From Stenopsyche tienmushanensis (lineage: Eukaryota; Arthropoda; Insecta; Trichoptera; Stenopsychidae), in contig WACJ01000513.1 in assembly GCA_008973525.1 (NCBI GenBank), positions 2,666,001 through 2,730,000 of the forward strand: DNA of 64,000 bases. The letters run 5' to 3'. This document shows positions 31,168-43,236 of the stretch, in pieces (position 1 is the first letter of the stretch; every line of letters starts with the position of its first letter). The notes under the pieces are model-generated. The model saw only the letters and a program-made list of their open reading frames with translations, made no database searches and was not told where the DNA came from. The position numbers and the translations under genes were made by a program.

Positions 31168-32324
31168 TATGCTAAAAATTCAATAAACTCAATAAAACAT
31201 CGATAATAACAACAATTATGCAGCAAAAATAAGACATTATGAGCCCGAATTCGGCTCCCCAAATAGGGACGTCGGCAAGAAATGACGCGGGCATTCTTCG
31301 ACATCTCAATGCGGTTTCTTACAATTCTTCAAATGTCGTCCTCATTAAGAGACAGCATTTTGGGCATATTTTGCTCGATTGATTTTGCGGAAAATTTGGT
31401 GGCGTCCGCCCTCGAAATTTCGCCGCTGAATGAATATTTATTTGTACAATTATTGAGCCAAAACTTCGAGCATTTATTCGGTAATTATGCCGCAGTCATT
31501 TCTAAGAAGTGACTCTGTTAATTGAACGAAAAAAGCTAATGTACAACCATTTGACTTGGCTTTGAAGGCTTTCCTGGATAACGCAGGGGTTGCGAAACCT
31601 GGATTCTTCTCAAATTCCATTGAAATCGGACATCATGTTCATCGGCTTTTCGATCGGAAAGCATCTTTATGCTGTATAAATCGATGCATTTACAATGTAA
31701 TCATAATCTAATCTATCATCGGCTTATATGTTTGGTCCTTTTAGTACAGCTACTAAATCGATTAAGGCTCAAAAATAATGGCGATGAATCTAAATGTAGA
31801 AAAATCTAATATTGAGGGCTGGAATTGAGTACCTCTGAAGAACAAAATCCAAGTGAGATGTGTAATGAGAGGGAATTTTCTTTCTCTCGATTCCTCCAGC
31901 TTAGATACAGAGAGAATGAGATGAAAGAAGCAATCTTGGAGGGGCCCCAGCAAAGAGGGAATTGTGTCGTATACGGAGGGGCCCTTCTGTCGGCGGTTTC
32001 TTTTACTATATCAGATTAAATGGAAAGACAATCACGATTTGCATTCAAAAACATTTTCAATGGAGCATTGCTATTTTTTACTTTTTCATTACAAAGCAGT
32101 TGCCTTTTACTCCATTCCGCTTGAGGACAAAGAGGCCCCAACTCCATTACACATTTGTACCATTCAATACCAAGCAATTAAGCACATCAATCAACTATGC
32201 TACCAAAAACTTCAATTCAAAAGTAGACCGAAATATAAAAATAATATAAAATATTTGCTGAGTGTTTGCAAACGTCTTATCTCTTAGAAAACATCGTTTT
32301 TTTTAAACATTTATTAACGTATTT
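31168..32324. other. Gene-poor stretch
   Basis: The part at 31240-31520 is GC-richer and open for 76 codons on the plus strand. No family is recognised. Confidence 0.35.
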
Positions 32325-32375
32325 TTTTAGTTAAAAGATGAAGCTGTATGTTGTGTAATATATAATAAAACATAT
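32325..32375 (-). repeat. Dispersed repeat R2, copy 4 (partial)
   Basis: Reverse-strand match to the ATATTACACAA core and TTTTAACTAAAA part of R2. It abuts the mariner relic directly. Confidence 0.45.
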
Positions 32376-32720
32376 TTCAAAGGTCTTAATCCAACTAATA
32401 TTAAAGCCGAGCTAGATTCTACTCTCAAAGAGTCTGCTCCTTCGTTTACAACAATAAAATATTGATTGGCAGAGTTTAAATGAGGCCGTACGAGCTGCTA
32501 AGATGAACAGTGGTTAGGTCTATCAAAAAGTGCTTTACATCGCATATTGACTAAAAATTCGAACATGTGAAAGCTATGCGTAAGATGGGTACCGCGTTTG
32601 CTCATAATGGAACAATAACAGCGTCTTTAACAGCAATAAAGCCGAGTTTTTACATCAATTCATAACCATGAATCCATCCCTTCACATCTGAGAAAAAGAA
32701 ACACGGTGATCATAAACTCA
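32376..32720 (+). pseudogene. Mauritiana-type mariner transposase relic
   Basis: The frame reads FKGLNPTNIKAELDSTLKES, APSFTTIKY, stop, LAEFK, stop, GRTSC, then SKSALHRILTKNSNM, stop, KLCVRWVPRLL. It follows the known order of mariner N-terminal HTH (FKGLTPxxIKAELDSTLGESAPSFTTVKYWVAEFKRGRTSC) and linker (SAVHRILTENLDMRKLCARWVPRLLT). Four or more stops; dead. Confidence 0.75.
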
Positions 32721-33332
32721 CTAAATCCATCATCATTCAGACCTCATTTGGCACGAGTATCTTGTGTAAACTAGCCCCTGGGGGGGGGGTATTCTGTGAT
32801 TGTAAGGATTATAGAAAGCCCCAGGTACACATTTATCGCTAAAAAAAATATCCTAAAACAGGGTGGAGTGGCCGTAAGACCTATGTGTCCAACCGGTCCG
32901 CTTTTCGGATCGCTGATACGAGAAATGAACGCCTCGCGATCGAACGCTAACAGGATGATTGTAATAACACCCAAGCAATAATTAAAACATAATTCATAAT
33001 CAATCTATCGTAAATCGAACGAATAGCGTCTCTCCTTAGACATATGCTAAAGCCTTTCACTAATTCCGTCATGGCGGTCTTATTTTTAAATCGATAAGAG
33101 CATCATGCATGATATAATCAATTAAAAAATGGATCATACCGATTGAAATGATAATATAACGATTATTTTGCCAATATTTTCAAAATAGCTCATTTTTCAA
33201 AGCAAAATGGCTTATCGTTTGCCGCCTTTTGGCGACTCAAATCATTATTTTTGCCTCTTGCAAAGACTCTTGCAACGGCACTTACTCCTTTAAAATGAAT
33301 TTATCTATTAAATAAGAATCTCATATATCTTT
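32721..33332. other. Gene-poor stretch
   Basis: Includes a G9-10 run at 32779-32788 and a segment near 32890-32945 (GGTCCGCTTTTCGGATCGCT) shared with 47550-47600. Confidence 0.4.
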
Positions 33333-33690
33333 TTATAAAGCTATTTTGAGATAAAGTTCTCTCGTAATGCGAATAAAAACGCACAATCGCACACACAGCG
33401 ATATATCGTCGTTGGAAACGACATCGCTAAGGAGGTCATTTCGCAGTTGTTCTTCGACTTTTTGCACAAGTTTGTCAGAAATGACATAGTTTCCCACTCT
33501 TTGCCTCGTCGTAAGTATCAGTACGACCTTCTCTAAACAATCTGACCCACTTCGTGACATGCTATCGACTCATCACATCACTACCATAAACTTGCACGAG
33601 CTTCCGATGGATATTCGCGGCGGTATTGTTTTGCAAAGTCATAATATAGAGCGCAAATCTCGTATGAGCGGCAAGTGGTGGAAGCGCGCG
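33333..33690 (-). pseudogene. Mariner-like HTH relic
   Basis: Minus strand reads TLQNNTAANIHRKLVQVYGS, DVMSR, stop, HVTKWVRLFREGRTDTYDEA-KSGK. It then changes frame to VISDKLVQKVEEQLRND. This is the HTH-48 region of a mariner-like transposase (AxxIHRxLVxVYGxxVMSxxxVxKWVRxFxxGRTDxxDExRSG). It belongs to another lineage than the copy at 32.4 kb. Confidence 0.65.
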
Positions 33691-34697
33691 ACGACTTCTC
33701 CATCGGAAGAATTTACAATAACTGAACAAAATGGCTGACAAGATACTTTCTTGCCCATTATTCTATAAATGTAAAGATGTTTATTGTATTCCATGTATAC
33801 TTAAATTCGGATGAACCAATTTTATAGCGGTTTTTAAGTGGATGCATCCAGATTTTAACCCATTTGTGTAGGAATATCGAAAATAAAAAAATGTATTTAT
33901 AACACATTTCTTCGGAGCCGTCTCCATTTTTGTCATCCATTGCTCGTGTCGATTTCTTCAATAGGAGAAAATCGTTTATCTAAGTTCGTAGTAGCCATGC
34001 TCCAATAAAGAACAATATATATATATATATATAGAATGAGACCTTTTTCTCCTTATATCTCAAATACCGCTAAATAAAATACTTAATTTCTTCATAAGAG
34101 CGACTCGCGCTTAATAACTCAATGAGGCCCTTAAGTGACGTGCAAAAATGCATTGCGTTATTTAATGGGTCCATATATTATCCCGGTTTAACGGGTGCAT
34201 TAATTAAATGTAATTTGGCCCCAAATTGATGCATTTTGCCACAAACGCGACCAATTTATGACTCAATACTCTGGCCTTATTATTGCTAATTTATTGCATT
34301 GCGGTTTTAATTCGAGCATCGAAATTCCCCGTATCAAAATATTCCTGTAATATCGACGCAGGCGAGATTTCCAGCAGGTAATCCGTTTGTCACAAATACG
34401 TGACATTGATAAGTCACATATTTAGATGTTAAGCCGTGCGTGACGTACGGATTTATTTAAAGAAGCTGAACATTTTTGACATATTCGGCGGCCATTTTTA
34501 CAGGAACTTTCGTTTAAAGCTTGACAAGATGGAATGACTTCCTTATCTACATCCAAATATTATTCCCAAGCTTGAGAAACAGGAGTCCAACATTTATATC
34601 ATTCGTTCCGGGACAAATAACGGTTTTTTTGATTATCATTTCAACTCCATTTGATGAAGCAAAAAATCTAATATAAATGATTAATTGAAGGAAATAC
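33691..34697. other. Gene-poor stretch with possible regulatory island
   Basis: An (AT)n microsatellite runs 34015-34033. The section 34080-34540 is repeat-free, with TTAATTAAATGTAATT and other homeodomain-like TAATTA sites. Distal enhancer character is only a guess. Confidence 0.3.
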
Positions 34698-34905
34698 TAC
34701 AATCAACCCTCCTATAGCGTCCACTTCATCTGCGGCGTTTTTTACATAAGAAATGGGTAAAATACATAAGATCAATGCTCCTTCGCGCATTTTAAAAACT
34801 TGCACTTGTAAACACATACAAATTTTGTATGGGTACCTAATTTTCTATAGCGTTTTGTTTCTATAGTGTGATCCATATCTCGACACTATGGAAGGGTTAA
34901 CTGTA
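34698..34905 (+). mobile_element. pogo-like MITE, copy 4 (best preserved)
   Basis: 204 bp between TA and TA. The left end is CAATCAACCCTCCTATAGCG and the right end, inverted, is CAGTTAACCCTTCCATAGTG. The CAGT start and TA target fit pogo/Tigger. No coding capacity. Confidence 0.7.
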
Positions 34906-35058
34906 ATTAGAACTAAAAGTATATTAACATATAATTTATTGAACTAAATATTAATGACGACGCTTATTGGCTGGAACCAGGGCATATAAACAAGATTTTT
35001 TTGTATTGAAATATATAAATAAACTCAATGTATCAATGTACTCAACATCGAAAATAAC

Positions 35059-35874
35059 AGCGTCTTTCAATAAGAACGCACAACATTAGTTAGATTATAG
35101 CGGCTATATTATTAAAGCGATGTTTATTAAATTTATTGAAAATTATTTAATAGTATATGGCAAATTATTACATAAGATTATATTTTTGAAAAACATGCGT
35201 ACAGTTAATAAAATTTTATTTTTAAAATCAGTGCTCCATTTGAAAAACGTTTCGCGTATTATGTGATTTTTATCCTCGCCAAAACAGATTATTCAACGTT
35301 TGGTGGCCAAATTCAAGTCAACCAGCTTAATAAATAATCATCCAATACCCATATGAAAGATCCGTAGTTAACATCACTGCTGTGCGTGAGAGTGTACGGG
35401 AAAACTCGAGGCAGTCAAAATCACTTCGTTCAGTAGAACGCCTTACGCTTTTCTGCAACTTTAACCTGGCAAATTTTGTGTCGGAATTAGAGTCTATATC
35501 CGTATTAAATCTAACTGATCCTGAAACATAAAGTAAACGACCATTTAAAAATTAGGAATAGGCTCTGGAGCAGTTGGAAGTTGACACAAATTGCGCTAAA
35601 TTTATCATCTTTAGCGCTACAGATCGATGATATACAACTTTTTGTGACCTAACCTCGATTATATGGATACCGATAATATGTAGCATTAACAGCATGGTGC
35701 TGCATACCACGATGGACATTCTGCACGAGTGATTTGAGAACACGAGCTACCAAGCAAAATCACGGCAGATATTTGCACAATACTATATTTTATACTTAAT
35801 GCCATTAAATATTCTTTCAAATACAAAAGTACATAAGTTAACATTTAAAAATTGAGCATCCTTATTGAATTACC
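35059..35874 (+). mobile_element. TTTCAATAA-family element, longest copy
   Basis: Left end GTCTTTCAATAAGAACG. The right end, inverted, is TAATTCAATAAGGATGCTCA. About 815 bp. Inside at 35640-35745 the segment with GATGGACATTCTGCACGAG matches the DILxERxE transposase block seen at 20.4, 28.1 and 63.7 kb. The frame is broken by stops. Confidence 0.6.
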
Positions 35875-37023
35875 CTTCGGTCGTTGCTCATGATCTAAAA
35901 TATTGATTTAACAAGATGAAAAAAGAGAAAAAACCGATATTTTCGTACTGGTTCAGTTGCGCTTTTCGCAACAAATTACGGTTTTATCGATCGTATCAAA
36001 ATATCTAAACATAATAAGATTATATTAATATTTACCACGAACCGTCTGAATTTTAAATGCATCAAGGACGAAAATACATCTGTCATGCTTTTAGCACGAT
36101 CCAAATGTTGGTACACCTAATGGCATATCATTCGTCGGAGGATTTCGAGAAAATCCTCCTCGGATGGGGATCTCAGGACCATATGACATCTGTTAAGGTG
36201 CTAATTATTAAGGATACTCCCCGAGACAAACAAATCTTGACACGCAAGTTCCATATGCTGAAAGGATAGTTAATCTACCTCAAACTGACGCTTTCAATAT
36301 GGCTGCTGTTGGTGAGAGATTAATCTCCAACCGATTCTCGGATATATTTCTGAGTCATTGAATTTATTAGACGATCCGTTGATATTTTTGGGATGTTCCT
36401 CAGTCGAACTTTCGTGGATGTTTGAACACATCTCCTCCCGTATTTATAGCTATATGGTCTATTTTATCGACTGTTTAGCTTTGAGAGTTGTCTCATTGCA
36501 TTAAACATAGTGGCCATCATTCTATTTAATACCGTCCAAACATACTTTCTTGTATTGATTGTATGAAATAATTCTTCGTCGTGCTTCGTTTCGCTCTGCT
36601 TCTTAGTAGCAGTGTTATTATCGAAAGACAGATTGTCAAGTTGACACCTTGACGTATGGAAAATATTTCAAACTGTCTTAAAATGTGACAAATAAGTTCA
36701 ATGGTGGGTATTTTTGTGGCGCTCAGTAAATAGATACAACAAATAATGTCCCGAGGCATTTGGAACGACCGCGACGACTGATGGCATTGGCGCTTTTAAC
36801 ACTCATTTATCCATGAAAAGATTTACTTGGTTTGACAAATGTTAATCCATTGCCATAAGTCTGCTGAGTAGATACGAATTGATCCAGAAAATTGGCCTAT
36901 TCGATGAATAAACAATAAATTATGTGAGCACTAACTTAACCATTTGCTTTTCACAAGTCATAAAATACAATTTTTTTTATTAAAAATACATTTATTACAT
37001 CGGAATAAATAAGGCGATAAGTA
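35875..37023. other. Gene-poor stretch
   Basis: Unique sequence with no recognised domain. A 70-codon plus-strand frame at 36057-36269 and a 77-codon minus-strand frame at 36526-36759 have no known relatives. Confidence 0.4.
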
Positions 37024-37645
37024 GCATCCTCTGTTGCGCAACGCGTATTTATTCATTTTTATTTAAGTAGCCTTAGCATCATCTAACAGTAATCTATCTG
37101 TCACATAGAAAATATATCATCATAGAAAATTGGTTCAAGTTTCCTCAAAATTTCAATTGATTTCACGCCTTTGTTTTCAAAAAAACTTAAGATTTTTAAG
37201 AGAATTTCATATATCACCAATAAATTTGTAAAAAATATTCAAAGAAACCATTTTGAATAAGCTCTACTTCAGCAAAAGTATGATACATATGTAGTACCAT
37301 CAGCAAATAACGAATGGCAAGGACATGGTACACATGTTGTATCAATGGGATTTTTTTATGATCGCTCAATGGTTCAAAATGATCATACGAATTTTCTAGT
37401 ATATTATTAGGTGTATTTAAACTAAATTAATCAAAGACATTTGTTATTCCAATTTCAAAAAAATATTTCCAAGGGCGTAAAATATTATATAAACTAAATT
37501 AATAAAAAAATATCAATGGCAATGATTTAAGATGTTGATCTTAAGTATGAAATATTAGATAGTACCACATGAAGATTCGGAATTTTAGTCAGTCAAAGAA
37601 AAATTGACAATGATTCTGTAGTCTTCAGCTGTCTTTAAATACAGA
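37024..37645 (+). repeat. Left arm of a large inverted pair (R4 family)
   Basis: Starts GTAGCATCCTCTGTTGCGCA. In inverse order it matches 39120-39757: TCAAAATTTCAATTGATTT, ATGTAGTACC, ATAACGAAT, CATGGTACAC, TATCAATGGCAATGATTT, CATGAAGATTCGGAAT and AAAGAAAAATTGAC. The arms differ by substitutions and indels, so they are not recent. Confidence 0.7.
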
Positions 37646-39119
37646 GTCATTGTTTCTTGTAACTTTAAAACCTAAATAAGTATTATATATAAATCAAAAA
37701 TTTGTATGATGGAACAATAGGCTGTTTTTTTAAAATATATACATGGCACTAAACTAAATTGTATAATTAAATATTTTTTGACTTCTTTTAAATGATGAAG
37801 AGCGATAGAAGATAAAAGACAGCACCTTTTTGAAACCAAGTTAAATCGTCGTATACTGAAAGTGCATGTCGAGGTCGCAGCCCTACTCTACTGAAAGAAC
37901 GGACGCTCATGTCCTTCTTCTATCATTATGTTCATTAGTTGCTTCAAATTATTACGATTATATCCTTCAAACACCATCGTATTGAACATGGACTGAATGC
38001 TAAATGAGCTTGGATATCGCAATTTAAATATTTTTCAAATCTGCAAATGTATAGTAGTCAAACGCGAGCGATGTGTGTTATTAAAGTTAGAGTGGTCCCA
38101 GCAAATATTTTAATTGCACACGAAGTCCCCGAAATTTATGGGAATATAAACGAATATGAATGCGTCTTTCTGTAATTATAATCCACATGGTATGTCCACT
38201 TTTTAAAGAGCACAAAGGACTCTCACAGAGTACATCCATGTAATAAATTCGTGTAGATACGCCCATGTTGTTTATAATCGCCGAATGCAGTATATCAACG
38301 AATTTATATGCAGATGAGTTCGTTTGTCCATATTTTTAATCAGCCAATTGGAATGTGGGAAAAAATATAAAAATTGTTTCTGTCACTGGCCCGGGGCCCA
38401 AAAATGTGAAATTATGCCGAATAGGGCCGTTGCCACACAAAAATAATGCCCGTAATATCGTACAAAATATTCCCGAAATGCTCTTTATATAATTTTTTCA
38501 TATACACCGCGGGCCTTGGCCCGGGCCGAAATTTAACCAAAAAATTCCACAAAAGTAATTATTAGAACATTTACTCGGCTTAATGTGCGATTCAAGACGT
38601 TTTATGTTCACACTTAACACCGACTACCGGAATACCGAAATTATGGCTTTTAAAGCACGCACGCATAAAAGTTCATTAACTCGCAGTTAGGTGGAGTGAG
38701 GGTGAATGCAACTGGAATAATTACGACGGAAAACAGGGGTGGAGATACCCCCAATCCAAAAAATTAAGTCATGTGAAAAATAATGGCCGCTGCTGGAAGC
38801 GACGTCCGATAAACCTATGAAATCGCGCAGTTCCGTTTCAGTTCGGTTAATCGAATAACGGTCAATTGAAGAAGACAAAGAAGAACTATCTAAATCAATA
38901 GAATCAATATCAATTCAGATAATAGAGCGTATCACATGAACGTTCGGAATGCGCAGCTGAGAATTGACATGGCATAACTTTAACGATACATGATTTATTC
39001 AATCATAATAATATGCAATAGTTTCAGTACTTGAAAATTACTCCAAGTGGCGTATAGGGTTTAAATATATGGGATTTAGTAATAAATCAATAATGAAGGT
39101 CATTAAACCATTATTATGT
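37646..39119. other. Unique spacer between the inverted arms
   Basis: About 1.5 kb without recognisable transposase. The centre (38090-38720) is GC-richer unique DNA with two GGCCCGGGCC-like motifs (near 38391 and 38517). Near 38928 a block GTATCACATGAACGTTCGGA is shared with 48826. Confidence 0.4.
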
Positions 39120-39757
39120 ATTTAAAGACAATTGAAAATTGCAGCAAATTTGTGGTCAATTTTTCTTTGATTGACTGAAATTCCGAATCATCATGTGCTA
39201 CTAACTAATATTTCATATTAAAGATCTACATCTCAAATCATTGCCATTGATATTTTGTATTGAATTAGTTTATAATAATATACACTTTGGCAATTTTTTA
39301 TTATTTGATTAATATATCATAAATTCAAGTCTAGAATTTTTGCAAGTTTAGACTTTTTAAAATATATTCTCTAAAAAAATTTCCAAAATTCTTTTGAAAA
39401 TATTAATAAATATTTTGGAAAAACGTATAGTAAAAATATATATTAAAAACCTATTGTTGCAGCACGTGTACCATGACCTTACGATTCGTTATTAACCGAA
39501 GGTACTACATACGAATCACACTTTTGCAAAAATAGAGCTTATGCAAAACGAAGGCTTAAAATCAATTGAAATTTTGAGGAGATTTGAAGCATAGTTTGCT
39601 GATGCTACTCTAAGAAGGACCCAACTATTCAATGGAACCTAAAAGTCTCGTGAAGGTCTTAGAGTCGAGAAACAGTCTGCTGGAAAGTGTTGGGTGTGAT
39701 ATCTTGATTGCTTAAATTAAAATGAATATTGACGCGTTGCGCAACAGAGGATGCTGC
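39120..39757 (-). repeat. Right arm of the large inverted pair (R4 family)
   Basis: Inverse complement of the left arm, ending ACGCGTTGCGCAACAGAGGA-TGC at 39730-39755. Confidence 0.7.
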
Positions 39758-40924
39758 TTCTTGGCTTTTTTCTTCAGTGACTCATGGTAAAAATCCGTTA
39801 ACGAGTTTGATGATGGCGCTTGTCGTTGTCAGTCTCCAATGACTGCTGTGGCGTATTGATAACAATCGATGGCAGTCACTTATGAGTGCCATGACACGAT
39901 ACGTGTTAATATTTGACAAAAAAACGCAAACATTGGATTACTCCTGATGATGCAACATCGTATCCCGTATGCTCCAATCAAATCACATTCGATTGAATGA
40001 CGTCTTGAACAAATAAATTTCTTAAATATTAACCGGATTCCTCCCAAAAAATAACGATTTTCGCGGATGTAAAATTGTCGAGGAACCAAAGCCCTCTCTC
40101 TCAAAGTAATTCATTCACGGTTGAGAGAGCTGCTCTAATCCGTGTTTAATTTCGACGGTTGAATGTGTTTTTAAGCAGAAATCTTTGATTCTTCCTGCAA
40201 CACACTCACACAGGGAGTCGGAAGTTGAAATCCCGGCTTAAGTTGATGTGTGGCCCTCCAGCTGGTTAACAAGATAAGTAAGACAAGCCACTTGATGAAT
40301 TATCAGGATATGCAAGTGAAAGAGTGCTGCTGGTCTAAGCCTCGTATCCTTGCGTGGTTTTCAGGAATATAAAATGGATGGCTATTAATGGAAGATTAAG
40401 GCAGGGCGCAGTTTCCTTATTTGTTCGGTTCGTTCACACGCCTCTGTGACGAAAGCAATTAAGAAGAGTATGGTAGACGACGACTATAGTTGGGTATTTA
40501 TTTTGTTGCAAACCACTTAAGACACTGGCGCACAAGCAGTACACGGCATTGACCTGCTCGGCCATAAATCCGGACCAGCTATCTCACCTGGACAGGGCTA
40601 CATTTAATTATTGGCCATTACCGAGTCGCTTATCGGTGGACAAGCAGGTCGCATTCATTACGCCATTTTGCTTATTAGACAACGAACGCCACTTCTTTTC
40701 ATTCGGATAGATAAAAGACATGCGTGCCCGCAACGGGGCCTCTGTTCCTGCATGCCTTCTGCATGCTCATCTTGTGTACAAGTGCTTATTAATACAAAAC
40801 GAAACCAATTACGCTAATTAACATACACAATCAAGTCTTCAAAGCTTCCTCAACAATCTGTCCTAATAAAAAATACCATATTAGCATTAATGCATTGCTT
40901 ATTTCCATTTGTCAACGGAAACTA
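39758..40924. other. Gene-poor stretch
   Basis: The section 40390-40830 is unique and GC-richer with TTTAATTATTGGCCATTA and other AT-core motifs. No gene is recognised. Confidence 0.35.
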
Positions 40925-40985
40925 TTAGCTAAAAAATGAAGCTATGTTTGTGTAATATATAATAAAATAGGCACGCTATTCGCGT
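40925..40985 (-). repeat. Dispersed repeat R2, copy 5
   Basis: Reverse-strand GCGTGCCTATTTTATTATAT, then ATTACACAAACATAGCTTC and TTTTTTAGCTAA. Confidence 0.55.
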
Positions 40986-42212
40986 AATTTATTTATGATG
41001 TATACAATGGAGACTGATACGCCATGGGGGCCATTGATGACAATACATTGGTGTAAAGTACACACCGGATTATTTAATTTTATTCAAATTCAAATATAAA
41101 CCGGAATTTTGCTATACAAATTTTAAGTGATATTTATTTTTTTTAAATGGACTATCTTATTTTTCTACATTACAAATGTATTTATTTCATCGGATAGGTA
41201 GCTATTTAATCCCGTCCGAAATTCCGGATTCTACGAAAATACAAGTAATAATGTATGACTTTTGTTTGTGTGCAAAATATTAACACACGCCATGGCGGCC
41301 ACCGGTGTCTGCCAACTTAAACAGGGTTGCATATTAGTCTTAAAAATTACAATAATTTATCAACTGCCTGAATGATCTTCTGTCTCGGTATAAAACAATG
41401 GCACAGCGAACAGACAAGGGTAGAAATGCAGATTTTGAGGCCATGTTGAGATCTTGAGGATATGCTGGATGGCTGTAGAAGAAGAAGATTAATTGATCAG
41501 CGCTCAATGATTCATTGGACAATATTCATCCAAGCAACAATCATTTACATCAACCGGCTAAAATGATATTGACCCCAGGTGATACTCTTTCATTATTCAT
41601 GGATAAAAATATGGCATCGCAAATTGTCATTACATTTATGCATATGAACAATCATAGCAAAATTATCATGTCATATATCAAACTCAAAAATTGAAAATTT
41701 CGGGGGTTTCCAGTTAGTGAATGGTTGCATTTTGCACTGAACAATTATACGAAGAAGCAATAAATGCGTTTCATAATTTAGAAGTTCGTATAAATCCTTA
41801 CAGTAGAAATTGTGTTATATATTATCAGAAGAGATGATCAATTATCGAACGTAAAAAAGTTTATATTGTCTTGATTGTCCAATATCACCTCAAATGTATT
41901 TAAAATACCGTATTATGACAGATAATATAATATATTATTTCGATTCTGTTTAATTAGGAGGGGGGGAAATGTCAGCCAAATACGGATGACATGGCAATGT
42001 AACATACGATTTAAGTTACAGGAATTGAAATGCCATACCACATTCATAGCTAATGCATCCAGCGGGATCATTTTAAGTCGTTAAAACCAATAATCCATAA
42101 GAAAATCTTTTAAGCCCTGATTAATCCTATCGAGATTATTTTTAAGATGAAGAAGATGGACATTATTTTGGCTATTATATTTGGCAATTTTCGGCCGTCC
42201 TAGAGATCAGGC
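40986..42212. other. Gene-poor stretch
   Basis: AT-rich. I see nothing recognisable here. Confidence 0.4.
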
Positions 42213-42540
42213 TTGCAGTTTGTCTGCTTTTGCAGAAGTTCTTCGGAGTCCAGCAGTTTGTCGAGGTCCAGCAGGTGCGTCCAGAGGCACCTGGCGACGT
42301 CATGTGTTGTGATGCAGCAGCACGTTCTTCGGCAGCCATACTGTGACCGCCATGCTTATGTGGTAAGGAGGGGCGCAGCGCCAGACACGCCTCCCCGGCG
42401 CGCCCACCGGATGTGCCACCAGCTCCACCTTACCATAACCGGAAATACCACCTTCCAAACTCCTCGTCGACCTCATCATTGGCAATCTTCTGCGGCTTAA
42501 CAGTTGCATTCCGACCTTGAGAGCCATGCCGCTACTCACC
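42213..42540. other. GC-rich island, possible exon of unknown gene
   Basis: GC content is far above that of its surroundings. The plus strand contains LQKFFGVQQFVEVQQVRPEA-PGDVMCC in one frame (open from about 42222 to 42348) and a 95-codon Arg/His/Ser-rich frame in another. The minus strand is open for 80 codons. No domain is recognised and the true strand cannot be chosen. Confidence 0.2.
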
Positions 42541-42699
42541 ACTACATCATACTAAATGTATTTAAACATAAAAACCCACCCGAATACATTAATATAACAA
42601 CCCTTAATTGGAGCATTTGATACTCAGTCTCAAAAATTACGTTAAAACAAAAAAAATATGTACTAATTAGTTTATTAAACTAAATTGATATTGAATGTG

Positions 42700-43236
42700 T
42701 ATGGGGTCTTTCAATAAGAATGATCAATTTTTAAATGTAAATAAAACAAGTTGTGTGTGAGATATCCACTCGATTTTTTTGCATTTTGAAATAAAATTCT
42801 ATGCCATGAAGTATGAAATATAACATCGTTTGAATGTCCGCTACGGTTGTACCCGATGCCACGTATTCGGGTGATCGAATTTTTGATGAGTCGCAAAAAT
42901 CTGGCTGAATTTGCTGAAAGCAAAATCCGCACCGAATAGTGATTTTCTCGGGATACATTTGGTGTTGGTGTATATCGTACAGTTTGGTATTGTCCTAAAT
43001 CTGACAAAGTTGCTTCTTTAAACATCCATTTATCCAAAAATGTCACTAAAGATGATTTTTTTTTGGCGAAACGTTACTGATTTTGAAAATTAAATTCATG
43101 TTATTCAAGACTATAATCTTCTATGATAATTTGCCATATACTATTAAATAATTTGCTATAAATTCTATAGATGTTACCTTATAAACATGGCCGCTATTTC
43201 CTAACAAATTTAAAGCATCATTATTGAAATGCACTA
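42700..43236. mobile_element. TTTCAATAA-family element, about 535 bp copy
   Basis: Left TATGGGGTCTTTCAATAAGA, then AAAACAAGTTGTGTGTGAGA. The right end, inverted, is TAGTGCATTTCAATAATGAT. The minus strand is open for 111 codons from 43046, but I do not recognise the product. The copy at 44853 matches it throughout. Confidence 0.6.

Noticed and set aside
42213..42540. A conserved protein exon in the GC-rich island
   Set aside because: Several frames are open on both strands and none matches a known family; kept only as a low-confidence note.
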